DNA of 9,841 bases from Bacillota bacterium (GCA_023417285.1 JAEZFR010000588.1:1-9841), one strand, 5' to 3'. Counted from the first letter of the stretch, positions 1 to 6,931 are shown. Numbers and translations: made by a program. Notes: generated by a model from the sequence alone, not told the origin.

Positions 1-1
1 G

Positions 2-955
2 ACAATTGTTGGTTTTTCCCAATTAGGTTCTGAATCTGATTGGCGCACGGCTAACACTAAGTCCATTCAAAATTCTTTAAGCAAAAAGAATGGTTTTTCA
101 TTGATTTTTTCTAATGGCAGACAAAGCCAAGAAAATCAGATAAAGGCTGTCAGAAGTTTTATTTTTCAAGAGGTAGACTATATAGTAATTGCACCGGTTA
201 CTGAAACGGGATGGGATACAGTGTTAGAGGAAGCAAGGCAGGCGGGTATTCCTGTTATCATTGTGGATCGTATGATTGATACAAAAAATGAAAATATGTA
301 TGTTGCATGTGTTGGCACTGATAAATATGCAGAAGGCACAAAAGCTGGAATGTGGCTAGAAAGTTTTCTAGAACAGAGAAATCAGAACAATGGTATTAAA
401 GAATCACAAGGCGGATCAGAAAAAAATATAACCGTAGGTGCAAAGAACAATGATGATAACATAAATATTGTTGTCCTTGAAGGCACCGTGAATTCAACAG
501 CTCAAATTGGTCGTTCAAAGGGTTTTGAGGATATAGCCAAAAAACATAAAAATTGGAATATACTCGCTCGTGAGAGTGGGGATTTTACAAAAGCAAAGGG
601 TAAGGAAGTGATGCAGAAGTATTTAAAGAATTATAATGATATTGACGTACTAGTGTCACAAAATGATGATATGACCTTTGGTGCAATAGAGGCAATAAAG
701 GAAGCAGGATTGACGTGCGGAGTAAATGGAGATATTGCTATAGTTTCTTTTGATGCTGTTGCAGAGGCATTTGATAAAATGGAAGAGGGCCTAATTAATG
801 TTGATATTGAATGTAATCCATTACAAGGTCCGATTATTGCCGATATAATAGGCCGTCTCGAAAAGGGTGAAAAGGTTGAAAAATTTTCATTTGTAGATGG
901 GAAAGTTTTTGAGGCACAAAATGCAGCCAAAGATCGTATAGGAAGAACTTATTAA
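2..955 (+). CDS. ytfQ: YtfQ-like sugar ABC transporter substrate-binding protein, 5' truncated
   Basis: The frame is open from the left edge, so the true start, signal peptide and any lipobox lie outside; 317 residues are visible, close to a whole mature YtfQ (E. coli YtfQ is about 318 aa with its signal). It is a periplasmic-binding-protein type I fold protein (Peripla_BP_4) expected to bind a sugar, probably a furanose, outside the membrane. The motifs ESDWRTANTKS near the N-terminus, QENQIKAVRSF, PVTETGW, SGDFTKAKGKEVM and QNDDM follow the E. coli YtfQ pattern closely. A hydrophilic Asn/Gly-rich insertion of roughly 27 residues (bases about 371-460), between the WL and IVVL elements, is absent from the second binding protein downstream. 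A TTG at 101 is an internal codon, not the start: the conserved N-terminal lobe begins before it. The gene is followed by its own terminator, separating it from the transporter operon. Family is certain; the exact ligand, and transport versus sensing, are not. Confidence 0.9.
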   Translation, partial: TIVGFSQLGSESDWRTANTKSIQNSLSKKNGFSLIFSNGRQSQENQIKAVRSFIFQEVDYIVIAPVTETGWDTVLEEARQAGIPVIIVDRMIDTKNENMYVACVGTDKYAEGTKAGMWLESFLEQRNQNNGIKESQGGSEKNITVGAKNNDDNINIVVLEGTVNSTAQIGRSKGFEDIAKKHKNWNILARESGDFTKAKGKEVMQKYLKNYNDIDVLVSQNDDMTFGAIEAIKEAGLTCGVNGDIAIVSFDAVAEAFDKMEEGLINVDIECNPLQGPIIADIIGRLEKGEKVEKFSFVDGKVFEAQNAAKDRIGRTY

Positions 956-965
956 TAGGGAAAGA

Positions 966-999
966 GTGAGGCTAACAAAAGTTAAGCTTCACTTTTTTT
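966..999 (+). terminator. Rho-independent terminator after the first binding protein
   Basis: An 8-bp stem (966-973 with 985-992, one G-U pair) extends inward by AAC/GTT around an AAAA loop with one bulged A, and is followed by a run of seven T (993-999). It begins 10 bases after the TAA stop. It implies the first binding-protein transcript ends here and the downstream operon has its own promoter. Confidence 0.88.
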
Positions 1000-1091
1000 A
1001 TTTTGTTTCTCAAATCGTAAAATAATGAACAAAATTCATAGAAATCTTAACCTAAATTTTTACAGAGAATTAAGTTAGTAAAAATAACTAC

Positions 1092-1116
1092 AAATACAGG
1101 AAAAATTTCCGTATTT
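1092..1116. promoter_or_regulatory. Imperfect inverted repeat upstream of the ytf operon, possible operator
   Basis: AAATAC-A-GGAAA (1092-1103) is mirrored by TTTCCGTATTT (1106-1116) around an AA centre, giving 11 paired positions with one bulged A. It lies about 80 bases before the binding-protein start and just upstream of a possible -10 box TATACT (1135-1140). No convincing -35 hexamer is seen at 16-18 bp from that box, which would fit a promoter that needs an activator. The neighbouring perfect palindrome ATGTATACAT (1119-1128) may be part of the same control region. The regulator is unknown; no recognisable catabolite-repression (cre) site was seen in this spacer. Confidence 0.4.
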
Positions 1117-1197
1117 ATATGTATACATGTTGAATATACTTATGCATATAAGAAAGCTCAATAAATTGAGTTAAAAATATTAGGAGGAGAGATATCC

Positions 1198-2184
1198 ATG
1201 AAAAGAATTATTTCTTTAGTTCTGGCATTGGCACTGGTATTTGCTCTAGCAGCATGTGGAAGTAAGACAAGTAGCGGAGACAGCACAACTTCGGATAAGT
1301 CCGGTAAAAAAATTACTGTAGGTGTTGTACAGACAAATGCAAACGAGTCAGACTGGCGTACTGCAAATACAAAGTCATTTAACGAAGCTTTCAAAGCAGC
1401 AGGCTTTGAGTTGAAGATGGTATTTGGTGAAGGCGACCATGCAAAGCAGATTTCACAGGCACAGCAGCTTATTCAGGAAGAAGTTGACTATCTTGTAGTT
1501 TTAGGCCTTCAGGCAGCAGGTTGGGAAGACGTAGCAAAGGCTGCTAAGGAAGCTAAAATTCCATTTATCATGGCTGACCGTAAGCTTGAATTACCAGAAG
1601 ATCTATACACTGCTATGGTATGCTCCGATTTCGAAGCAGAAGGTAACAAGGCTGTTGATTGGTTAAAGGCTCAATCAATTAAAGATGCTAAGATTGTTGT
1701 ACTTGGTGGTGATACAGGTGCTACCGCTCAGCTTGGACGTTCAAAAGCTATAGAAGATGGCGCAAAGGCAAACGGCTGGAATATAGTATTCAACCAGAAC
1801 ATGAAGGGTTGGGACGAGAACTTAGCAAAGCAAGCTGTTGCAGACTTGATTGCAAAGGGAACTAAATTCAACGTTGTTTATGCAGAGAATGATAACATGG
1901 CTCGTGGCGCTTGTGCTGCTATGGACGCTGCAGGTATTACATATGGAAAGACTGGCGATGTAAAGGTTATCGCATTTGATGCAAACCAGTGGGCTCTTAA
2001 ATTGGTTCTCGCAGGCAAATTCAACCTCGATGTAGAGTGCAATCCGCTCCATGGCCCTCGTATAGTTGAACTTATCAATAAGCTTGAAGCAGGCGAAACA
2101 GTTGAAAAGAATGCTTATGTTACCGAAGAAGTATTTGACTGCGCAACAATAACACAGGATATCGTTGATAAGCGTGCTTACTAA
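1198..2184 (+). CDS. ytfQ: YtfQ-like sugar ABC transporter substrate-binding lipoprotein
   Basis: This 328-residue binding protein captures the sugar outside the cell and delivers it to the YtfT/YjfF permeases encoded next. The N-terminus is a lipoprotein signal: Lys/Arg, a hydrophobic stretch, then lipobox LAAC with Cys20, followed by a Ser/Thr/Gly/Lys linker to about residue 38. The PBP type I core carries the YtfQ hallmark ESDWRTANTKS, and NDNM corresponds to the NDDM motif. The start is the ATG preceded by AGGAGG (1182-1187). It is paralogous to the upstream binding protein but differs where YtfQ is usually conserved: GLQAAGW replaces PVTETGW, GDHAKQISQAQQ replaces QENQIKAVRSF, and MKGWD replaces SGDFT. 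A different or broader ligand range is therefore plausible (inference). Codons are visibly less AT-rich than in the first paralogue, consistent with high expression. Stem-loop 2253-2309 separates it from the ATPase gene. Confidence 0.93.
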   Translation: MKRIISLVLALALVFALAACGSKTSSGDSTTSDKSGKKITVGVVQTNANESDWRTANTKSFNEAFKAAGFELKMVFGEGDHAKQISQAQQLIQEEVDYLVVLGLQAAGWEDVAKAAKEAKIPFIMADRKLELPEDLYTAMVCSDFEAEGNKAVDWLKAQSIKDAKIVVLGGDTGATAQLGRSKAIEDGAKANGWNIVFNQNMKGWDENLAKQAVADLIAKGTKFNVVYAENDNMARGACAAMDAAGITYGKTGDVKVIAFDANQWALKLVLAGKFNLDVECNPLHGPRIVELINKLEAGETVEKNAYVTEEVFDCATITQDIVDKRAY

Positions 2185-2252
2185 TCTATAACAAATCTGT
2201 TTAAAGTTGGTACATAGAATGTAATCATTAGTAAACAAGGATAAGAAGTATT

Positions 2253-2309
2253 GAAATGCGTGGTACCAAGTATGTGGATATTGTTGCAGAGCTTGGGGCC
2301 ACGCATTTC
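2253..2309 (+). other. Intercistronic stem-loop between binding-protein and ATPase genes
   Basis: GAAATGCGTGG (2253-2263) pairs perfectly with CCACGCATTTC (2299-2309). Inside it CCAAG (2266-2270) pairs with CTTGG (2292-2296) across a symmetric 2x2 internal loop, so 16 bp form around a 21-nt apical loop. No T-run follows, so it is a poor intrinsic terminator. It lies in the 197-bp gap between the binding-protein stop and the ATPase start. A role as an RNA processing or 3'-protecting element that keeps binding-protein mRNA more abundant than permease mRNA is inference, in line with known designs such as malE-malF and the cip-cel operon of Clostridium cellulolyticum. Confidence 0.75.
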
Positions 2310-2360
2310 TCAAATGTAAAAAAAGTGACAGGATAATAACATCCAATAACGTGTCTGAAC

Positions 2361-2384
2361 GGAGGTTTGAGTAATATTAACATG
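2361..2384 (+). promoter_or_regulatory. Ribosome binding site deciding the ytfR start (wide spacing)
   Basis: GGAGG (2361-2365) is the only strong Shine-Dalgarno core. The in-frame TTG at 2367 begins one base after it and cannot serve as a start. The first usable canonical codon is ATG 2382, 16 bases away, which is longer than the usual 5-10. An ATT at 2376 (10-base spacing) is a remote alternative. The next in-frame ATG is at 2403, too far inside the conserved N-terminal strand. Confidence 0.55.
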
Positions 2385-3923
2385 CAGAACACCGTACTTA
2401 CAATGCAAAATATATATAAGAGCTTTCCCGGTGTAAAGGCCTTACAAGACGTGAATTTTACTTTGTGTGAAGGAGAAATTCATGCTTTAATGGGTGAAAA
2501 TGGTGCTGGGAAGTCTACACTAATAAAGGTTTTGACAGGAGTCTATACAAAAGACTCTGGAGAAATCTGTATTAAAGGAATTAATAATGATAAGCCAGTT
2601 AATATCAAGTCGCCGCAGGATGCCCAAAAAATGGGGATAAGCACTGTGTATCAGGAAATCACTCTTTGCCCTAACTTAACAGTTGCTGAAAATCTATTTA
2701 TAGGTAGAACCAATGACTTTATGGTTAATTGGAAGGAAAGCAACAGTAGGGCAGATAGTATTCTAACAAATCTTGGAATTCCAGCAAAACCAACTCAGCA
2801 ATTGTCCAATTGTTCCATTGCGGTTCAACAAATGGTAGCAATTGCACGCGCTGTTGACATGGACTGTAAGGTGCTAATCCTAGATGAGCCAACCTCATCG
2901 CTAGATGAGCATGAGGTTACAAAGCTTTTTACACTCATGCGTGAACTAAAAAGTAGAGGGGTAGGGATAATATTTGTTACCCATTTTCTTGATCAAGTGT
3001 ATGAGTTGTGCGATAAAATTACCGTTCTGCGTAATGGCGAACTGGTTGGAGAATATACCATAAATGACCTACCAAAAGTAGAGCTAGTTGCAAAGATGAT
3101 GGGTAAGGAACTTGGGGATTTAGCTGAAATACATAATCAAGCACAATCGAGCGACGGTAAAGCTAGCGAATCAATAATTGAAACAGAAGGGCTTTCTAGC
3201 ACCTCTGGAATTAAACCCTTCGACTTTACTGCACATAAAGGTGAAGTTACAGGTTTCGCAGGCTTACTAGGTTCTGGCCGCAGTGAGTGTGTGAGGGCAA
3301 TATTTGGGGCAGATAAAGTAACTAAGGGCAAGCTCAAAATTAAGGGCCAAAATGTGAATGTTTCCTCGCCAATAAAAGCTATGAAAAAGGGAATTGGCTA
3401 TCTTTCGGAGGACCGCAAGAGAGACGGAATCATTGGAGACTTGTCAGTGCGTGAAAATATAATTCTTGCACTGCAAGTTATGAAAGGTTTTTTTAGACCT
3501 TTTACGAAAGCTCAGGCCCAAGCATTTGCAGATGAGTATATCAGCCTTCTGGGCATAAAAACTGCTTCGGCAGATACCCCTATTAACTCATTGTCAGGAG
3601 GCAATCAGCAAAAAGTTATTCTTGCAAGGTGGTTGCTTACCCATCCTGATTATCTCATTCTTGATGAGCCGACACGAGGAATTGATATAGGCACCAAGGT
3701 AGAAATTCAGAAGCTGGTGCTAAAACTTGCTTCTGAGGGTATGAGTATAACATTCATTTCATCAGAAATTGAAGAAATGCTGCGTACTTGTTCTAGACTA
3801 ATTGTCATGCGTGATCTTCATGTAGTGGGAGAATTACAGGGTGAAGAGATGACACAGGATAAAATAATGTATACCATAGCGGGGGGAGTAAGTCAAAATG
3901 ACCAAAATCAATACCAAACTTAG
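2382..3923 (+). CDS. ytfR: YtfR-like sugar ABC transporter ATP-binding protein (double NBD)
   Basis: Cytoplasmic ATPase with two fused nucleotide-binding domains (RbsA/MglA/YtfR class) powering import through YtfT and YjfF; 513 residues, the usual length. NBD1: Walker A GENGAGKST (38-46), a degenerate signature CSIAVQQ (144-150) as in YtfR proteins, Walker B VLILDEP with Glu169, and H-loop His201. NBD2: a degenerate P-loop GLLGSGRSE (294-302) with Arg300 in place of the catalytic Lys, a canonical signature LSGGNQQ (404-410), Walker B YLILDEP with Glu429, and Ser at the H-loop position. One composite site (Walker A of NBD1 with the signature of NBD2) is therefore canonical and the other degenerate, the family norm. 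The stretch FVTHFLDQVYELCDKITVLR matches YtfR very closely. The 3' end overlaps ytfT by 26 bp, suggesting translational coupling. Start choice is uncertain (see the ribosome-site entry); family is certain. Confidence 0.93.
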   Translation: MQNTVLTMQNIYKSFPGVKALQDVNFTLCEGEIHALMGENGAGKSTLIKVLTGVYTKDSGEICIKGINNDKPVNIKSPQDAQKMGISTVYQEITLCPNLTVAENLFIGRTNDFMVNWKESNSRADSILTNLGIPAKPTQQLSNCSIAVQQMVAIARAVDMDCKVLILDEPTSSLDEHEVTKLFTLMRELKSRGVGIIFVTHFLDQVYELCDKITVLRNGELVGEYTINDLPKVELVAKMMGKELGDLAEIHNQAQSSDGKASESIIETEGLSSTSGIKPFDFTAHKGEVTGFAGLLGSGRSECVRAIFGADKVTKGKLKIKGQNVNVSSPIKAMKKGIGYLSEDRKRDGIIGDLSVRENIILALQVMKGFFRPFTKAQAQAFADEYISLLGIKTASADTPINSLSGGNQQKVILARWLLTHPDYLILDEPTRGIDIGTKVEIQKLVLKLASEGMSITFISSEIEEMLRTCSRLIVMRDLHVVGELQGEEMTQDKIMYTIAGGVSQNDQNQYQT

Positions 3924-5004
3924 TACCGACCGTTCAACATCTGTACTTAAAGCAATTACAAGGCACAGATTGTTTATACCGATTGCATTTCTTGCATTCC
4001 TATTGCTGATCAATATTTTCATCAATCCAGGCTTTTTGAGGATTAGCATGGGCAGAGACAGCTTGGGCAATCCCGTTTTGATAGGGAATTTGATTAATAT
4101 CCTTAATAACTCTACAGAGCTTGTTATGTTAGCTATAGGAATGACACTAGTTACAGCCTCATCGAGGGGACAGGATATCAGCGTAGGTGCTACAGTAGCT
4201 ATAGTAGGTGGAGTAATTATGAGGGTGCTATGTGGGAATGAGACTCAACCTACTGAATTGCAGGCTCCCATTATTCTTGCATTACTGCTAGGATGTCTTG
4301 CTGGAATAGCTTGTGGAGTATTTAACGGTATTCTTGTATCAAAATTTAATATACAACCTATGGTTGCAACGCTAATTCTATTTACAGCTGGACGATCAAT
4401 AGGCTCTATGGCAATGGGTGGACTTAAGCCGAAGGCAGCTGCCTCATTTGGATATTACGGCAATTTTATTCCGGGATTTCCAATACCCACACCAATCCTT
4501 ATTACAATTGTCGTTGTGATAATTACATTTTTTATGTTAAAGAAAACAAACCTTGGTTTATATACTCAGGCTGTAGGTATAAATGATAAATCATCAAGGC
4601 TAAATGGTCTTAATCCATCTATGATTAAGCTATTATCATTTATTATATTAGGCCTGTGCGTTGGTATTGCTGGTTTTATTCAGGCTAGTAGGGTTCAGAC
4701 AGTAAACCCTTATACAATAGTACCCAGCATAGAAATGGATGTTATCTTGGCAGTCGCACTTGGAGGAAACTCTCTGGGGGGCGGCAAGTTTAACATGACA
4801 GGCTCCATTATTGGAGCGTATACTATCCAGACACTGACCTCTATGTTAACCACGTTGAACGTTAATACAAATGCTGTTCCAGTTTTCAAGGCAGTTATCA
4901 TTATTTTACTTGTAGCCATTCAAACTCCTGTTGTTAAAAGTTTCTTTAGCAAAAAAGTTACATTTTCAAGAGCGGCTACTGGTGATTTAAAGGAGCGTGG
5001 TTGA
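3898..5004 (+). CDS. ytfT: YtfT-like sugar ABC transporter permease
   Basis: Integral membrane subunit of 368 residues in the BPD_transp_2 (RbsC/AraH) family, expected to pair with YjfF as a heterodimeric channel for the sugar delivered by the binding protein. A basic hydrophilic N-terminus precedes about eight to ten hydrophobic segments (clear ones near 25-45, 74-110, 125-146, 197-216, 248-265 and 335-352). Recognisable YtfT motifs are AIGMTL, NIQPMVATLIL, AVGIN with the following cytoplasmic coupling loop, LGLCVGIAGFI, and AVALGGNSLGGGKFN. The usual GGIDLSVG loop after AIGMTLV reads SRGQDISVG here: the Asp-Ile/Leu-Ser-Val-Gly core is kept but the preceding residues are unusual. The start ATG lies inside the end of ytfR, with a G-rich ribosome site at 3881-3888, so the two genes are probably translationally coupled. 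One base separates its stop from the yjfF ATG. Confidence 0.92.
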   Translation: MTKINTKLSTDRSTSVLKAITRHRLFIPIAFLAFLLLINIFINPGFLRISMGRDSLGNPVLIGNLINILNNSTELVMLAIGMTLVTASSRGQDISVGATVAIVGGVIMRVLCGNETQPTELQAPIILALLLGCLAGIACGVFNGILVSKFNIQPMVATLILFTAGRSIGSMAMGGLKPKAAASFGYYGNFIPGFPIPTPILITIVVVIITFFMLKKTNLGLYTQAVGINDKSSRLNGLNPSMIKLLSFIILGLCVGIAGFIQASRVQTVNPYTIVPSIEMDVILAVALGGNSLGGGKFNMTGSIIGAYTIQTLTSMLTTLNVNTNAVPVFKAVIIILLVAIQTPVVKSFFSKKVTFSRAATGDLKERG

Positions 5005-5005
5005 T

Positions 5006-6067
5006 ATGTTGAACAAAACTCAGGATAAGAACAATTTTACGGTAGTTCAGAAGAAACTCAAACCAAAAGAGTCTCTTACCGATACCAGCTTTTTACTTAC
5101 AATAACTATTTCATTGTTTATAGCAATATATGTACTAGCGATTGCATTTCTTGGGGACAAGGGTTTTAACAAGATTCAGATGTTCTTTAACCTCTTCAAT
5201 GAGAATGCTGCTTTGATAGTAATAGCTTGTGGGCTTTCAATAGTTATGATAACGGGAAGCATTGATATTTCCGTTGGTGGTTCTACAGCATTGATATGTA
5301 CGGCGTGTATTGTATGTCTCAATAATTATGGTTTTAACTTTGTAACATCTCTGATTTTGGCTTTAGCAATAGGCTTGATTTTTGGTGCAGTTCAAGGGTA
5401 CATGGTAGCATATCTTGATATGCAGCCATTTATCGTTACATTAGCGGGAATGTTCCTGGGGAGGGGCTTGGTTGCCCTGATAGAAGTAAACCAAATACAA
5501 GTTGATAACGCTCAATTTGAGAAGTTGTCCGGAGCAAGAATACAAATTCCCTTTATTGGTGATTACAATAGAAAGGGTGCGTTTATACAATCTAAGCTTG
5601 AGTATGGAGTTATCGTAGCACTTATTATTGTAGTAATGATATATTGGTTACTCAAGAAAACAAAATTGGGAAGAAGCTTCTATGCTGTTGGAGGAAATGC
5701 TCAAAGCGCCTTGATGCTAGGTATAAATGTAAAACGTACCAAGTTTTATGCCCACTTGCTTTGTGGATTGCTTGCTGGAATAGGAGGATTTTTGTACCTT
5801 TTCCACACTCGCTCCGGCTCCGTTCAACAAGCTACAGGACTTGAAATGGATGCAATCGCAGCATCCATCATTGGAGGTACGCTGCTTACTGGTGGTGTCG
5901 GAAATATATTTGGTACAGTATTTGGTGTGCTAACAAGCGGAATTGTATTACTTGTTGTTACTGCGATAGGCAGTCAGGACCCATGGTGGCCACAGATTAC
6001 GCGTGCCGGAATGCTATGCTTCTTTATTGTATTACAGAGTATAATTTGTTCAAGAAAGAAGAAGTAA
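5006..6067 (+). CDS. yjfF: YjfF-like sugar ABC transporter permease
   Basis: Second membrane subunit of 353 residues, BPD_transp_2 family, and the natural partner of YtfT. The signature GGTLLTGGVGNIFGTVFGV near the C-terminus, LAGMFLGRGL, the coupling-loop sequence YAVGGNAQSALMLGI and GLEMDAIAA all follow E. coli YjfF. Here the conserved loop is GSIDISVGG, the canonical Asp-Ile-Ser-Val-Gly form. The start is ATG 5006, placed 10 bases after AGGAG (4991-4995); an upstream in-frame GTG at 4997 is only one base from that site and is rejected. It begins one base after the ytfT stop, so expression is coupled. It is the last gene of the operon; the stop is followed by the direct repeats and the hairpin at 6165-6217. 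Confidence 0.92.
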   Translation: MLNKTQDKNNFTVVQKKLKPKESLTDTSFLLTITISLFIAIYVLAIAFLGDKGFNKIQMFFNLFNENAALIVIACGLSIVMITGSIDISVGGSTALICTACIVCLNNYGFNFVTSLILALAIGLIFGAVQGYMVAYLDMQPFIVTLAGMFLGRGLVALIEVNQIQVDNAQFEKLSGARIQIPFIGDYNRKGAFIQSKLEYGVIVALIIVVMIYWLLKKTKLGRSFYAVGGNAQSALMLGINVKRTKFYAHLLCGLLAGIGGFLYLFHTRSGSVQQATGLEMDAIAASIIGGTLLTGGVGNIFGTVFGVLTSGIVLLVVTAIGSQDPWWPQITRAGMLCFFIVLQSIICSRKKK

Positions 6068-6073
6068 GATATG

Positions 6074-6135
6074 ATAAGTACTTTAGTCTATAAATAAGAA
6101 GCAAGACACAATAAGTACTTTAGTCTATAAATAAG
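6074..6135. repeat. 25-bp perfect direct repeat just after yjfF
   Basis: Two identical 25-base copies lie at 6074-6098 and 6111-6135, 37 bases apart start to start, and the flanks after each copy remain partly similar, so this looks like a short tandem duplication. Each copy contains the palindrome AAGTACTT and the string CTATAAATA; the latter occurs a third time at 6151-6159, suggesting a decayed third unit. The copies begin 6 bases after the yjfF stop. No function is evident. Confidence 0.85.
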
Positions 6136-6164
6136 CAAAGACAACTCTCCCTATAAATATAAAT

Positions 6165-6217
6165 GCAAAGAGGAAAGAAATTATGATGTTTTATAAGTTC
6201 TTTCCTCTTTGCGTTTT
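6165..6217 (+). terminator. 15-bp perfect hairpin, probable terminator of the ytf operon
   Basis: GCAAAGAGGAAAGAA (6165-6179) pairs without mismatch with 6198-6212 around an 18-base loop, and GTTTT follows. The T-run is short, but stem length and position (98 bases after the yjfF stop, 40 bases before the convergent regulator's stop) support a terminator. Read on the other strand it is followed by an AT-rich ATTTATATTTAT stretch and could serve the regulator gene as well. The adjacent TTTTGCATT can also pair with AATGCAAAG at the 5' base, offering an alternative fold. Confidence 0.75.
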
Positions 6218-6257
6218 GCATTATATAAAATTCAATTAATTATTAATATTATCATTG

Positions 6258-6917
6258 TTATATAATTTCAAATTCATTCTTATTGAAGAGTATAATTCCT
6301 TCATCCCTCATCGCGCATAGCTCTCGTGATAGTGCACTTCTATCTACACAAAGGTAGTTTGCAAGTGCTTCTCTGTTGTATGGAATAGTAAACTTCTTTG
6401 AATGTGAGGTTAAAGCTAATGTGTTAAAGTAAGTTTTCAACTTTTCTCTTGTTGTTCGCTTAGATATTATTTCAATTTTTTGATTCTGCAGTATGTTCTT
6501 TTTTGCTATTAAAGAAATCATGTTTTCTATCAAGGAGGCATGAAACAAACAGGACTTATCACAAGTCTTAAGAATACGCTTACAATCTATAAATAGGATA
6601 TCGCAATTCTCTGCTGCCTGTACCGATACTGGGCACTCTTCAAGATCTGCAAAAGCAAATGCTTCTGCAAAAATCTCATTTATTCCTAAGTGAGCAAGTA
6701 TATTAATATTACCATCTAAATCTTCCTTTATTATATTAATGCTACCTGACAACACTATGCCTACTGACTTGATTTGTTGGCCTTGTAGCAGGATAAAGTC
6801 ATTTTTTTTATAACTATCCTCCTTAGCTGATAGACAGTTGAGTACATCTTCTAACTTATTTAAATCCATATTCTTGAATAGAACATTGTTTTTTAGTTGA
6901 CCATAATATTTCTTCAT
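6258..6917 (-). CDS. Crp/Fnr-family transcriptional regulator, HcpR-like
   Basis: A 219-residue regulator with an N-terminal cNMP-binding-like beta-barrel (about 20-125), a dimerisation helix (about 126-150) and a C-terminal Crp-type helix-turn-helix (about 153-215). The recognition region is NREALANYLCVDRSALSREL, followed by MRDEGII. The ligand loop reads NEIFAEAFAF then PVSVQA: the Arg that contacts the cAMP phosphate in E. coli CRP is missing, so cAMP is an unlikely effector. There is no FNR-like N-terminal cysteine cluster, though the protein has eight Cys, three of them in DCKRILKTCDKSC (112, 119, 123). The start is the ATG at 6917-6915, preceded by GAGGTGG; an upstream in-frame ATG at 6995 lacks a ribosome site and would add 26 residues unlike the family. 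It lies next to hcp on the same strand but after hcp's terminator, so it probably has its own promoter. Adjacency and the shared operator suggest control of hcp in response to nitrosative stress (inference). Confidence 0.85.
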   Translation of the reverse strand: MKKYYGQLKNNVLFKNMDLNKLEDVLNCLSAKEDSYKKNDFILLQGQQIKSVGIVLSGSINIIKEDLDGNINILAHLGINEIFAEAFAFADLEECPVSVQAAENCDILFIDCKRILKTCDKSCLFHASLIENMISLIAKKNILQNQKIEIISKRTTREKLKTYFNTLALTSHSKKFTIPYNREALANYLCVDRSALSRELCAMRDEGIILFNKNEFEII

Positions 6918-6931
6918 AATCCACCTCTTAT

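Noticed and set aside
101..103. TTG as start of the first binding protein
   Set aside because: The frame is open to the left edge and the residues before it (ITVG-like strand, ESDWRTANTKS) are conserved with the neighbour, so the TTG is internal.
2253..2309. Classical rho-independent terminator between the binding-protein and ATPase genes
   Set aside because: The stem is strong but no T-run follows, and the transporter genes downstream need read-through; an RNA processing or stabilising role fits better.
1822..2346. 174-codon minus-strand frame antisense to the binding-protein gene
   Set aside because: It overlaps a confidently assigned gene, is rich in Cys and hydrophobic runs typical of shadow frames, and matches no recognisable family.
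4364..4371. GTTGCAAC inside ytfT as a further regulator site
   Set aside because: It lacks the two-base centre of the hcp palindrome and lies in conserved coding sequence.
4997..4999. GTG start for yjfF
   Set aside because: It is one base from the AGGAG core; ATG 5006 has normal 10-base spacing.
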